From positions 1 through 60,505 of the IMG/VR virus record IMGVR_UViG_3300010354_000095: a DNA stretch of 60,505 bases, one strand, 5' to 3'. Each line of letters begins with the position of its first letter. Position 1 is the first letter of the stretch. Of the stretch, positions 32,635-40,358 are shown piece after piece. The position numbers were made by a program, and so were the translations under genes. The DNA is from a virus. The notes beneath the pieces are model-generated. The model saw only the letters and a list, made by a program, of their open reading frames with translations, ran no database searches and was not told where the DNA came from.

Positions 32635-32889
32635 GTGAATCAAGAACAATTAAAAGCTAAAGATTTATTATTAGAATGGCACAGTCTTCGCAATAGCGCG
32701 GCCTGTGCCTATATTTTTGATATACAGGAGTGTAAAGATAAATTAGAAGATTTAGCAGCATTACTTAGTGTGCAACTATATTGTTCACCTGTTGAAAATC
32801 TTTGTAATATTACTGTTGAATTCGAACATGAATTGAATCAACTAAAACAAAATGTACATATTGATCTTCTAGCCGGATTAAAAAAATAA
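32635..32889 (+). CDS. Small protein in the UvsX-UvsY operon, GTG start
   Basis: An 84-residue acidic helical protein starting at GTG 32635, three bases after the uvsY stop. It has four cysteines spread over the chain without a zinc pattern and no recognised domain. Its tight spacing to uvsY supports coding. Function unknown; a partner of the recombination proteins is possible from context. Confidence 0.55.
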   Translation: MNQEQLKAKDLLLEWHSLRNSAACAYIFDIQECKDKLEDLAALLSVQLYCSPVENLCNITVEFEHELNQLKQNVHIDLLAGLKK

Positions 32890-32890
32890 A

Positions 32891-32898
32891 ACTAAATA
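32891..32898 (+). promoter_or_regulatory. Late-type promoter box near start codon
   Basis: ACTAAATA, 4 bases before the ATG at 32903. No ribosome site lies between, so the message would be leaderless or the gene is read from the upstream operon. Confidence 0.45.
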
Positions 32899-32902
32899 AT
32901 GT

Positions 32903-34435
32903 ATGCGAGATTTGATTAACATCATTACTTTGGTTGAAAGTCGGGGACTCGGTGCAAGAAGAGCCGGCGAAGAATTTGTTAGCACCACTAATCCTGATGA
33001 TAAGATATATGTTAATAGTGTAACTTTTTATCCTCAGGACCGTACTCAGTACGATAGTTACGAGGAAATGAGTTCATCATTAAAAGAGTTAGTTCAAATC
33101 CCAAATGCCTATGTTGATTTAATTGGAAAATTTGGACCTAAAGATTTAGCTTTTGGTATTGCAATTTTTGATAAACCTGATAAATCTAAATTAGCATTTG
33201 TAAAACCATATAAGTCAGTTAAACCTGATCCAACACAAAATCAATGGGATAACCAAACCGGCATTCCCGGATACAAATATAATAGTCGTGCCGCCGCTAA
33301 GACGCAAGCCGGACTTACACCACAGGATATTTTAACAGAGAACGACAACCTGACACCTTTGGATATTGTAAGTCAAGTTGCTCAAAAATTAGGTAATGAA
33401 AGTCCTTTGACAAAATTAACCCAAGCAATTGCTTCTGGGCAAAAACTACCGATATCTATTCCAGCTGACCCGAATCTAGGATTCTCTGCATTTAGAGATT
33501 ATTTTTGCGAACTATTACATCCAATTGCATTGCAGACTGGTAACTACGAAGGTAATGCCGGGGATGCTGCTAAAAAGTTTTTAGGTGTTGGAGGATTCGC
33601 CGATACTAGTATTAATTTTGGTAAAGATAAAACAGAAGGATTAAGTGATAGTGTGTTGGTTTCTCCGACCGGAAAAAAGATCAAAGTAAGTAGTAAAGGT
33701 GCCAAAGGTGCAGAGGCTAGTGCTAAAAATATTTTTGATGCAGCAGAAGAATTAAAAGAAAATAATCCGACTCTCTGGAATAAACATCAAAAAATTATTC
33801 AACTAGTAGAAGATATTAAACAATCTGGACAAGCTGGTGCACCATTATTATTGGGTGTTAGATTTAATATTATCAGCCAAGAAGATGCTGATACTATTAA
33901 AGGTTTTAAAAATATGCCCCCGATGAATTTAGAAAAAGGTAAATTGCTCGGCAGTGAAAAACTAAAAGAATTAATTACCGGAAGAAAAACGGATAATCCA
34001 GAAAAAGTAAATATGTATTTTCATACTATTGCCGCGGTGGCACATAAAGTAGCCGATCACATAAATCAAAGTACAAATTTCGGACAGGCTGCAAGTGAAA
34101 TACTCAATAATGGTGCATTAGTTCAAGTATATACTGTTGCATCCGAAAAAGGTGATCAGTGGACTTTGTCTAAATTTAATACAAAATGGCCAAGTGATAC
34201 TGTTACTGGTGTTAGTTTTAGTGCCAGTAAAACTTACTACAGTACAGGAATTAAAGGAAACTTTACTTTTAAGATTTTAAGAAATGGAGCTAAGGATGTT
34301 GAGGACGAAAGGTCTTCAGAACCGGCTCTGGCTCCTAAGGTAGCTGCTCCCAATGTAGTTACCGGTAAAAGAGTTAAAGTTCGTCCCCGTGATACTACCC
34401 CTCGTCCTAGTGGGGTTGGCAGAGAATTAAGATAG
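32903..34435 (+). CDS. Large protein with possible PD-(D/E)XK nuclease core and head-targeting leader
   Basis: A 510-residue protein. The start Met-Arg-Asp-Leu-Ile-Asn-Ile-Ile-Thr-Leu-Val-Glu-Ser has a (Leu)-x-Glu prohead-protease-like site at 10-12. Residues 198-265 suggest a restriction-enzyme-like core: Asp199-Tyr-Phe-Cys-Glu202-Leu-Leu-His-Pro in a helix, then Leu-Ser-Asp249-Ser-Val-Leu-Val and, after a Gly turn, Lys-Val-Ser-Ser-Lys265-Gly-Ala-Lys-Gly. This Glu...Asp...SxK pattern is seen in some type II enzymes. The C-terminal domain (400-470) is beta-rich, followed by a Pro/Arg-rich tail. If both readings hold, it could be a nuclease carried in the head. Not confirmed. Confidence 0.5.
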   Translation: MRDLINIITLVESRGLGARRAGEEFVSTTNPDDKIYVNSVTFYPQDRTQYDSYEEMSSSLKELVQIPNAYVDLIGKFGPKDLAFGIAIFDKPDKSKLAFVKPYKSVKPDPTQNQWDNQTGIPGYKYNSRAAAKTQAGLTPQDILTENDNLTPLDIVSQVAQKLGNESPLTKLTQAIASGQKLPISIPADPNLGFSAFRDYFCELLHPIALQTGNYEGNAGDAAKKFLGVGGFADTSINFGKDKTEGLSDSVLVSPTGKKIKVSSKGAKGAEASAKNIFDAAEELKENNPTLWNKHQKIIQLVEDIKQSGQAGAPLLLGVRFNIISQEDADTIKGFKNMPPMNLEKGKLLGSEKLKELITGRKTDNPEKVNMYFHTIAAVAHKVADHINQSTNFGQAASEILNNGALVQVYTVASEKGDQWTLSKFNTKWPSDTVTGVSFSASKTYYSTGIKGNFTFKILRNGAKDVEDERSSEPALAPKVAAPNVVTGKRVKVRPRDTTPRPSGVGRELR

Positions 34436-34448
34436 AATATTTTTTCTC

Positions 34449-34481
34449 TTGACTTCTTAGGTATTTCAATGTTAACATTGA
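34449..34481 (+). promoter_or_regulatory. Promoter candidate with overlapping 16-base palindrome
   Basis: TTGACT at 34449-34454, 18-base spacer, TAACAT at 34473-34478. A perfect 16-base palindrome, TCAATGTTAACATTGA, covers 34466-34481 and so includes the minus-10. An outer pair, TAGGTA at 34458-34463 and TACCTA at 34491-34496, surrounds it. The layout looks like an operator. Confidence 0.55.
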
Positions 34482-34506
34482 ATGTAAATTTACCTAGGAA
34501 AAAATC

Positions 34507-34659
34507 ATGTTTGAATCAATTGAAGTTCGACGAGTTGAAAACGGTTTCATATTAGTAATTTCTACAGAAGACGGTGTCAAAGAATATGTTTATGACACTA
34601 GCCGAAAGGCCATTCGCGCTCTTAAAGATTACATGGAAACAAAAAGTTCTCAAGTATGA
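34507..34659 (+). CDS. 50-residue protein heading the second sugar island
   Basis: A short frame encoding 50 residues: acidic and basic residues alternate around a hydrophobic strand (Gly-Phe-Ile-Leu-Val-Ile-Ser), then a C-terminal helix (Ala-Ile-Arg-Ala-Leu-Lys-Asp-Tyr). It fits a small beta-alpha fold; similar mini-proteins occur in other T4-like phages. AGGAAAAAATC precedes the ATG and the stop overlaps the next ATG by 4 bases. The coupling and promoter upstream support coding. No function is known. Confidence 0.6.
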   Translation: MFESIEVRRVENGFILVISTEDGVKEYVYDTSRKAIRALKDYMETKSSQV

Positions 34660-35378
34660 GCAAAAATATTTTTTTAGTTACTAGCGCAATTAATACCAAG
34701 TTTGGTATTTTTAATAGTCAAGATCGTTTGACTCAAACTCTTGCAACTATCGATAAGATAAAAGAAAAGGCACCTGGTAGTAAAATTATTTTTCTCGAAA
34801 TGGCGGCTTTGCCTTTAACTGGCGAGCAAGCCGAGGCGATAACTCAATCAGTTGATTATCTTATTGATTTTACCACTGACCAATCTGTACAAGAACTTTA
34901 TCATAGTACAGATAATTGGGATGTAGTAAAAAATGTTACTGAAGTAATGTGCTTCGGTAAAGCATTAAAAATGTTATATCATGATACCGGACAATTAGCA
35001 GGATCTAATAGAATTTTTAAGATTAGTGGACGATATCAACTGTCCGATGATTTTGATATTGACTATTACGATCAATACAATGTCCAGACTAATATAATTA
35101 TAAGCAAAAATAGATCCAGTCAATTCGATATTAGGCTAACACAAGTTCCTAGACAATTTATGAGTCGTCTTTGGAGTTGGCCAACTCAACTGACCGAAGA
35201 AATAATTCAGGTGTATGATCGCGGTCTTAATTTTATGCAGTCTCGTATATTAGATGGAGGATATATTGATATTGAACATCTATTATATAAATTTTTAGAT
35301 CATGAAAAAATTATTGAACGAGACATTATTGGTATATATGGTAATATAGGACCTAATGGTCAATTAGTCAAAGATTAA
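34656..35378 (+). CDS. Putative glycosyltransferase, GT-A-like
   Basis: A 240-residue protein. It starts with a Rossmann-like strand (Ile-Phe-Leu-Val-Thr-Ser-Ala-Ile) and later has Phe-Gly-Lys-Ala-Leu near 99 and Ile-Phe-Lys-Ile-Ser-Gly-Arg-Tyr near 119, a pattern in capsule-type transferases where a Lys-x-x-Gly-Arg-Tyr segment lies at the nucleotide-sugar site. No DxD of textbook form is evident apart from Asp-Asp-Phe-Asp-Ile-Asp near 130. The gene begins a run of coupled sugar genes. Role in making or transferring a glycan is inferred mainly from this context. Confidence 0.55.
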   Translation: MSKNIFLVTSAINTKFGIFNSQDRLTQTLATIDKIKEKAPGSKIIFLEMAALPLTGEQAEAITQSVDYLIDFTTDQSVQELYHSTDNWDVVKNVTEVMCFGKALKMLYHDTGQLAGSNRIFKISGRYQLSDDFDIDYYDQYNVQTNIIISKNRSSQFDIRLTQVPRQFMSRLWSWPTQLTEEIIQVYDRGLNFMQSRILDGGYIDIEHLLYKFLDHEKIIERDIIGIYGNIGPNGQLVKD

Positions 35379-35382
35379 AATT

Positions 35383-36006
35383 ATGAACGAAACTAGTAAA
35401 TCTCTAATACGAAGACTACATGATGTAAGATTCGCTAATACTTATTTTAAAGGTAACGGGATTGACATTGGAGCAGGATCTGATAGTCTCGGAAAATATA
35501 AACAACAATTCCCGTTAATAACTGATGTTCGAGCTTGGGATGTTAAGGACGGCGATGCACAGTTAATGTCCTCGGTGGAAAATGATGCCTATGATTTTGT
35601 ACATAGTAGTCATTGTTTAGAACATCTAATGAATCCTATTGAGGCGTACAAAAACTGGATTAGAATTTGTAAACCGGGCGGGCATATTATTACTACAATA
35701 CCCGACGAGGATCTTTACGAGCAAGGAAAGTTTCCTAGCGAATTTACTAATCAACATATTACTACTTGGACAATACTCAAGAATAAAAGTTGGAGCCCAG
35801 TTAGTATCAATGTAGTTGATTTTCTATATCAATTCCGACAAGAAATTGAAGTACTTAAAATCGAATTAGTAAATGCATCGTATCTCTATGATATGAAACG
35901 GTTTGACCAAACTTATCACAGCATCAGTGAGTGTGCAATTGAGTTTATTGTTCGAAAAAGAACTCAAAAAGAAATTGATAAAAAAGGTCGATATTCGGAT
36001 CTATAA
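35383..36006 (+). CDS. Class I SAM-dependent methyltransferase
   Basis: A 207-residue methyltransferase. Motif I is Gly-Ile-Asp-Ile-Gly-Ala-Gly at 26-32, motif II-like Asp-Val near 51, the Asp-Phe-Val-His-Ser-Ser-His-Cys-Leu-Glu-His-Leu segment near 68-80 and Ile-Cys-Lys-Pro-Gly-Gly near 95-100 are typical of methyltransferase type 11 enzymes acting on small molecules or sugars. Embedded among glycosyltransferases, it probably methylates a sugar or its precursor. The stop overlaps the next ATG by one base. Substrate not determinable. Confidence 0.85.
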   Translation: MNETSKSLIRRLHDVRFANTYFKGNGIDIGAGSDSLGKYKQQFPLITDVRAWDVKDGDAQLMSSVENDAYDFVHSSHCLEHLMNPIEAYKNWIRICKPGGHIITTIPDEDLYEQGKFPSEFTNQHITTWTILKNKSWSPVSINVVDFLYQFRQEIEVLKIELVNASYLYDMKRFDQTYHSISECAIEFIVRKRTQKEIDKKGRYSDL

Positions 36007-36836
36007 TGAACACAAAAGATATTACAATTTTAGCAGTTGACACTTATGCACATAAATTAACTCGTCGTGCTATAGAAATAACTTTAAGTCAAATACCCTG
36101 TCGAGAAGTCTTGGTACTTAGTGATCAAAATATCTATCCCGACGGTCGATGGATTGATATTAATCCTATTGATATCGTCGATTATAATGATATTATGGTT
36201 AAGCATCTATGGCCCTTTGTACGAACCGATCATGTGTTAGTGATACAATATGATGGTATTGCAACCAACGGTCAATATTGGTCTGATGATTTTTTAAATT
36301 ACGATTATATCGGTGCTATTTGGCCTTGGCCACATCATCGACCAGGATTCCGAGTCGGTAATGGTGGATTCAGTTTACGAAGTCGCCGCCTTCTAACAGC
36401 ACTCAAAGATAAAAAAATAGTTCTTAAACACGATCTTCCTATGTATGAAGATTTGTACATCGGGATACACTATAAAGAACAATTGACTAATATGGGCATT
36501 AAAATTGCCGACGAACCGATTGCTCTAAAATTTAGTCATGAACATTACCCGGGACGAAAAGAAACATTTGGATTCCATGGGTCCTTTAATTTTCCTTACT
36601 ATTTAAACGATCATGATCTTGAATTCTTTGTACGAAATCTTCCTGGGTGGACTAGCGAAGGGGCGCAATTATTGATTGCACATCTTTTTGTTAAAGAAAA
36701 AACCGATCTAGGAAATTTTGCATTAGATTTAGCTAGAAAAAGTGTAGCAAATTTTGATGCACATTTTAAAGGTATGGCAGCAAGAGTTGGAATACAAACC
36801 GGTAATCCGTCTCTTTTAAGTAAAATTTACAAATAA
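36006..36836 (+). CDS. DUF5672-type glycosyltransferase
   Basis: A 276-residue protein with features of DUF5672, a GT-A-like family: Val-Ile-Gln-Tyr-Asp-Gly near 79, Trp-Ser-Asp-Asp-Phe-Leu-x-Tyr-Asp-Tyr-Ile-Gly-Ala near 90, Trp-Pro near 103, and Val-Gly-Asn-Gly-Gly-Phe-Ser-Leu-Arg-Ser near 117. The last motif is a hallmark of the family. It is likely to transfer a sugar in the cytoplasm; donor unknown. The C-terminal 60 residues are helical. The next gene follows after 3 bases. Confidence 0.75.
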   Translation: MNTKDITILAVDTYAHKLTRRAIEITLSQIPCREVLVLSDQNIYPDGRWIDINPIDIVDYNDIMVKHLWPFVRTDHVLVIQYDGIATNGQYWSDDFLNYDYIGAIWPWPHHRPGFRVGNGGFSLRSRRLLTALKDKKIVLKHDLPMYEDLYIGIHYKEQLTNMGIKIADEPIALKFSHEHYPGRKETFGFHGSFNFPYYLNDHDLEFFVRNLPGWTSEGAQLLIAHLFVKEKTDLGNFALDLARKSVANFDAHFKGMAARVGIQTGNPSLLSKIYK

Positions 36837-36839
36837 ATC

Positions 36840-37721
36840 ATGAGACCAAATATTTTAATTAATCGACAATCTTCTGGTGGGGATGTCTTAATGACAACCC
36901 CTATTGTTAGAAAACTTTATCAAGATCATAATGGCGATTGTGATATTGATTTTTTCGTTATACAACAATGTAAAGAATATATTGAAAATAATCCCTATAT
37001 TAGAAAAGTTTATACTGGACTTCCTAGTCAAGAAGATAAAAAGAGATATACCCGAGTAATTGATCTTGATTTAGTTTACGAAAGATCACCTCTTATTCAT
37101 GCAGTAGATGCTTATGCACTTGAAGTATTTGGTCATGCCGATTTTGATCGAAGTCTTGACTTATATTCAACAAACGAAGATAAAATTCGTGTAGATCAAT
37201 TGACCAGTACCATTGGTAATTTTGTTGTTTTACACCAAAGAAGATACCCGTGGCCTAGTAGGAATATCCCGGAAAAGTTTTGGAGAGGTGTAGTAAAAAA
37301 ACTTTTAGACAAAACTGATTTATATATTGTGCAAATTGGGGGGCCAAGCGAACCAGCGTTTAACGGACACGATCGTTTAATAGATGCTCGGGGTTCGTTT
37401 TCTATTCCGCAACTTAAAGAAGTTATTGCTCAATCAAAACTTTATATGGGTGTTGACTCCGGTCCGGCCCATGTGGCTAGTACAACCGAAACCGATATGC
37501 TAGTATTATACACCAGTGTCAAGGAAGAATATCGACGGCCATTGAGATCAAAAGGTCAATTCTTTCCTATCGCAGCCGATATCGAATGCTATGGTTGTCA
37601 TGCAAAAAATCCTACACCGTGCACAACTTTTATTTGTCATCGTGGCGACATTGAATGTGTAAATAGATTTAATTCTGATCAGGTAGGAGATCAAGTGCTC
37701 GATCTATTAGGAACTAGTTAA
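36840..37721 (+). CDS. GT9 family (ADP-heptose:LPS heptosyltransferase type)
   Basis: A 293-residue GT-B enzyme of family GT9. Evidence: N-terminal Ser-Ser-Gly-Gly-Asp-Val-Leu-Met-Thr-Thr-Pro-Ile near 11, and the C-terminal donor-site region Tyr-Met-Gly-Val-Asp-Ser-Gly-Pro-Ala-His-Val-Ala-Ser-Thr near 201, followed by the Tyr-Thr-Ser-Val segment. GT9 members such as WaaC and WaaF move heptose from ADP-heptose to LPS inner core. The window also holds NDP-heptose-type genes at 8509-10265, so donor and transferase may be phage-made. Several cysteines near the end (Cys-Tyr-Gly-Cys...Cys) could bind metal. Overlaps the next gene by one base. Confidence 0.85.
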   Translation: MRPNILINRQSSGGDVLMTTPIVRKLYQDHNGDCDIDFFVIQQCKEYIENNPYIRKVYTGLPSQEDKKRYTRVIDLDLVYERSPLIHAVDAYALEVFGHADFDRSLDLYSTNEDKIRVDQLTSTIGNFVVLHQRRYPWPSRNIPEKFWRGVVKKLLDKTDLYIVQIGGPSEPAFNGHDRLIDARGSFSIPQLKEVIAQSKLYMGVDSGPAHVASTTETDMLVLYTSVKEEYRRPLRSKGQFFPIAADIECYGCHAKNPTPCTTFICHRGDIECVNRFNSDQVGDQVLDLLGTS

Positions 37722-38509
37722 TGAAATATGTTAATGATAAAAAATGGGAAGAACTTAATGCACAATTCGTTAACGGTCAACCATTTAATTATGTAATTAT
37801 CGACGATTTCTTTACTAGCGAAGTCTTGGAAAAATTAGTTTTTGAATTCCCCAAAAACTACAATGATCCAATTTGGAATGCACAATACAACAATGCTATT
37901 GAAAATAAAAAGGCATGTAATAGTTGGGATGCTTTTCCACCTATGACTTATCAGGTATTCAGTTACCTATGTAGTGCAGAATTTGAAAATATCGTAGAAA
38001 AAATTAGCGGTAATAACCCAGTATTTGCTGATATCGGTTTACATGGCGGCGGATGGCATAGTCATAGTACTAGCGGTAAATTGAATATACATCTAGATTA
38101 TAGTATACATCCTAAATTAAATTTACAACGGCATTACAATTTAATTGTTTATATTACTCCAGACTGGCAAACTAATTGGGGCGGCGGACTGGAATTTTGG
38201 AGTCACGATTCGGAAACAAATCAACCCAAAGAATGTATAACAGTAATTGAAAATCGTTTTAACCGTGCAGTGTTTTTTGATACAACACAGCATAGTTGGC
38301 ATGGTTTGCCTGAAAATTTAAATTGTCCACAAGGTGTCATGCGCCAAAGTTTGGCAATTTATTATTTGACAGATCCAGGAAAAAATATAGATACAAGAAG
38401 TAAAGCTCTTTATGCACCTTATAAAGATCAAAAAAATGATCCAGATATTATAAAACTTATCGAGATGAGGTCACAGTTAAGTACCGCCAGTAAAGTTTAT
38501 AGAACATAA
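37721..38509 (+). CDS. 2-oxoglutarate/Fe(II)-dependent oxygenase
   Basis: A 262-residue oxygenase of the prolyl 4-hydroxylase-like type. Iron ligands are His124-x-Asp126 and a distal His (His194 in Ser-Trp-His-Gly), with Arg208 as 2-oxoglutarate anchor; Trp-Gly-Gly-Gly-Leu-Glu-Phe-Trp at 153-160 marks the beta core. Family members hydroxylate proteins, sugars or small molecules. Between a GT9 enzyme and a GT4 enzyme it most likely hydroxylates a sugar or an acceptor side chain that is then glycosylated. Its gene starts on the last base of the GT9 stop and ends 1 base before the next start. Confidence 0.85.
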   Translation: MKYVNDKKWEELNAQFVNGQPFNYVIIDDFFTSEVLEKLVFEFPKNYNDPIWNAQYNNAIENKKACNSWDAFPPMTYQVFSYLCSAEFENIVEKISGNNPVFADIGLHGGGWHSHSTSGKLNIHLDYSIHPKLNLQRHYNLIVYITPDWQTNWGGGLEFWSHDSETNQPKECITVIENRFNRAVFFDTTQHSWHGLPENLNCPQGVMRQSLAIYYLTDPGKNIDTRSKALYAPYKDQKNDPDIIKLIEMRSQLSTASKVYRT

Positions 38510-38510
38510 A

Positions 38511-39647
38511 ATGAAATTTCATATTTTAGGACTACCCCATACAGTCACCAATAAATTATACAATGCTTGTGCCTATACCCAGAAGGTATGGAAATTTGGC
38601 AAAATGATGAAAGCTAGAGGGCACGAAATTATTCACTACGGGCATCCAGACAGTGATGTTATTTGTGATGAGCATGTTAATGTTATTGGAAATAATGATT
38701 TAGCTATAGCCTACGGAAACTACGATTGGAGAAAAAACTTTTTTAAGTTTGATATGAATGATCATGCCTATCAAACTTTTTATAGAAATGCAATCGATGA
38801 AATCAGTAAAAGAAAAACTAAAAACGACTTTTTGTTACCGTTTTGGGGATATGGACATAAACCAATCTGTGACGCACATAACGATATGATCGTAGTTGAG
38901 CCCGGTATTGGGTATGCCGGTGGGCACTTTGCAAGATTTAAAATATTTGAAAGCTATGCCATTTACCATGCATACTATGGATTAGATGCTGTCGGGAAAT
39001 GTAAGCAAGATTGGTATGATGTAGTTATACCAAATTATTTTGATGTTGATGATTTCGAATATGCTCCTGACAAAAAAGAAGATTATTTTTTATTTGTTGG
39101 TCGGGTATATGATGGCAAAGGAGTAAACATTGCTATACAAACTACAGAACATATTGGTGCTAGATTAAAAATTGCTGGCCAAGGTAGTTTACAGGATATG
39201 GGTTATAAAACTGTACCTTCACATGTAGAGTTCGTAGGATATGCAGATATCGAAACAAGAAAACAATTAATGAGTCGGGCCCGCGCCGCTTTTGTTCCGA
39301 GTATGTATGTTGAACCTTTTGGAGGGGTTCAAATCGAAATGCTTATGTCGGGTACTCCTACTATTAGCACTGATTGGGGTTCTTTCACAGAAAACAATAT
39401 TACCGGGTTGACTGGATATCGATGTCGTACTTTTGAGCAGTTTGTCTGGGCAGCAAAAAATATCGATCAAATTAAGCCCGAAAACTGTAGAAATTGGGCA
39501 ATACAAAATTTCAGTTTAGAACGAGTGGCTCAAATGTATGAAGAATATTTTCAGGATGTGTTAAACATTTATACTGGAAACGGTTGGTACGAACCAAACC
39601 CCACTAGACAAAACCTAACTTTTACCAGTAAAATATTTCCTACATGA
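38511..39647 (+). CDS. GT4-type glycosyltransferase
   Basis: A 378-residue GT-B enzyme. The C-terminal half has [12 protein letters not shown] near 194, Phe-Val-Gly-Tyr near 237, and the donor-binding Glu-Pro-Phe-Gly-Gly-Val-Gln-Ile-Glu (E-x7-E) near 266 followed by Thr-Asp-Trp-Gly-Ser near 287. The N-terminal half has the acceptor domain with His-Gly-His-Glu. It is similar in type to the N-terminal domain of the giant protein at 4448. Role: adds one sugar to the same unknown glycan. Confidence 0.85.
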   Translation: MKFHILGLPHTVTNKLYNACAYTQKVWKFGKMMKARGHEIIHYGHPDSDVICDEHVNVIGNNDLAIAYGNYDWRKNFFKFDMNDHAYQTFYRNAIDEISKRKTKNDFLLPFWGYGHKPICDAHNDMIVVEPGIGYAGGHFARFKIFESYAIYHAYYGLDAVGKCKQDWYDVVIPNYFDVDDFEYAPDKKEDYFLFVGRVYDGKGVNIAIQTTEHIGARLKIAGQGSLQDMGYKTVPSHVEFVGYADIETRKQLMSRARAAFVPSMYVEPFGGVQIEMLMSGTPTISTDWGSFTENNITGLTGYRCRTFEQFVWAAKNIDQIKPENCRNWAIQNFSLERVAQMYEEYFQDVLNIYTGNGWYEPNPTRQNLTFTSKIFPT

Positions 39648-39656
39648 CCAGGAGAT

Positions 39657-39845
39657 ATGAAAATGACTTGTTATTTAACTTTTAGGCAATGGTTAAATCA
39701 AAAGTGGTACGAGCATGTTGACGAACTAGCAAGTTATAATCAATCTATTAACTACGATTTGTCAACCTATTTTTACCGTTATAAATGGTGGCTTAAACGG
39801 GAATACCTTTTCTACAAAAAAACAACACTAAAAAATTTCGATTGA
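39657..39845 (+). CDS. Small aromatic basic protein
   Basis: A 62-residue protein with AGGAG 4 bases before the ATG at 39657; ATG at 39663 is an alternative. It is rich in Tyr, Trp and Lys, with Trp pairs near 11, 17 and 45. It does not have a clear transmembrane segment; a peripheral membrane association is conceivable. Last gene of the second sugar island: its stop overlaps the minus-35 of the next promoter. Function unknown. Confidence 0.5.
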   Translation: MKMTCYLTFRQWLNQKWYEHVDELASYNQSINYDLSTYFYRYKWWLKREYLFYKKTTLKNFD

Positions 39846-39870
39846 CCAATCGGTTAGTTCTTGCTACAAT
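39842..39870 (+). promoter_or_regulatory. Sigma70-like promoter, leaderless geometry
   Basis: TTGACC at 39842-39847, 17-base spacer, TACAAT at 39865-39870, then exactly 6 bases to the ATG at 39877. No ribosome site. Confidence 0.7.
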
Positions 39871-39876
39871 ACAAGC

Positions 39877-40209
39877 ATGAAAATTGTTAAAGAAACTACA
39901 GTTTGGGACGATGGCAATACGCCGAACCATACCTATTTTGTCAACGATTCAATGACAGAAATGGTAGCGTATATTGCATCGGGCAAAATCGAAAAATTCA
40001 CTTTTAAAAAGCCTATCAAATTTGATCGTCGTGGTAGGACTTTTAAAGTGTTAAAAACGGTTGACACCGAGCCCGAAACCATCAAGGTAACAGGTAGTAA
40101 AGGTTCAGTTTATAGTTTAACTCGAGTTGATAGCGGATGGTCTTGCAGTTGTCCAGGGTTTACATATCGAAGCACCTGTAAGCATCTTGCATTAGCCCCT
40201 ACAGGTTGA
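39877..40209 (+). CDS. SWIM zinc-finger protein
   Basis: A 110-residue protein. The C-terminus has Cys90-Ser-Cys92-x8-Cys101-Lys-His103, the CxCxnCxH signature of SWIM zinc fingers, which bind DNA or proteins and often accompany SWI2/SNF2 helicases or MuDR-type proteins. The N-terminal 80 residues are beta-rich and basic, with a duplicated-looking Lys-Phe/Lys-Val pattern. In a phage this size it is probably a small regulator or a partner of a DNA enzyme; uvsW and its neighbour lie 3.5 kb downstream. Its promoter suggests early, leaderless expression. Confidence 0.75.
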   Translation: MKIVKETTVWDDGNTPNHTYFVNDSMTEMVAYIASGKIEKFTFKKPIKFDRRGRTFKVLKTVDTEPETIKVTGSKGSVYSLTRVDSGWSCSCPGFTYRSTCKHLALAPTG

Positions 40210-40234
40210 CGGGTTATTTTTTCTGTAGTATATT
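40206..40234 (+). promoter_or_regulatory. Upstream sigma70-like promoter of AAA+ gene
   Basis: TTGACG at 40206-40211, 17-base spacer, TATATT at 40229-40234. It overlaps the SWIM gene stop and lies 93 bases above a second promoter. Confidence 0.5.
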
Positions 40235-40298
40235 ACGGAAATAGTGTGTTTTTACGAATTTGTAGCTTTTTTGCAACAAAAAAGTATCAAAAAAACGG

Positions 40299-40327
40299 TT
40301 GACCTTGTACCAAACTTTCCGTATAAT
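40299..40327 (+). promoter_or_regulatory. Main sigma70-like promoter of AAA+ gene
   Basis: TTGACC at 40299-40304, 17-base spacer, perfect TATAAT at 40322-40327; extended similarity to 13483. Leader about 25 bases with CAGGAG before the ATG. Confidence 0.78.
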
Positions 40328-40358
40328 AGAGTTTATACAGTAACACACAGGAGCAGTT

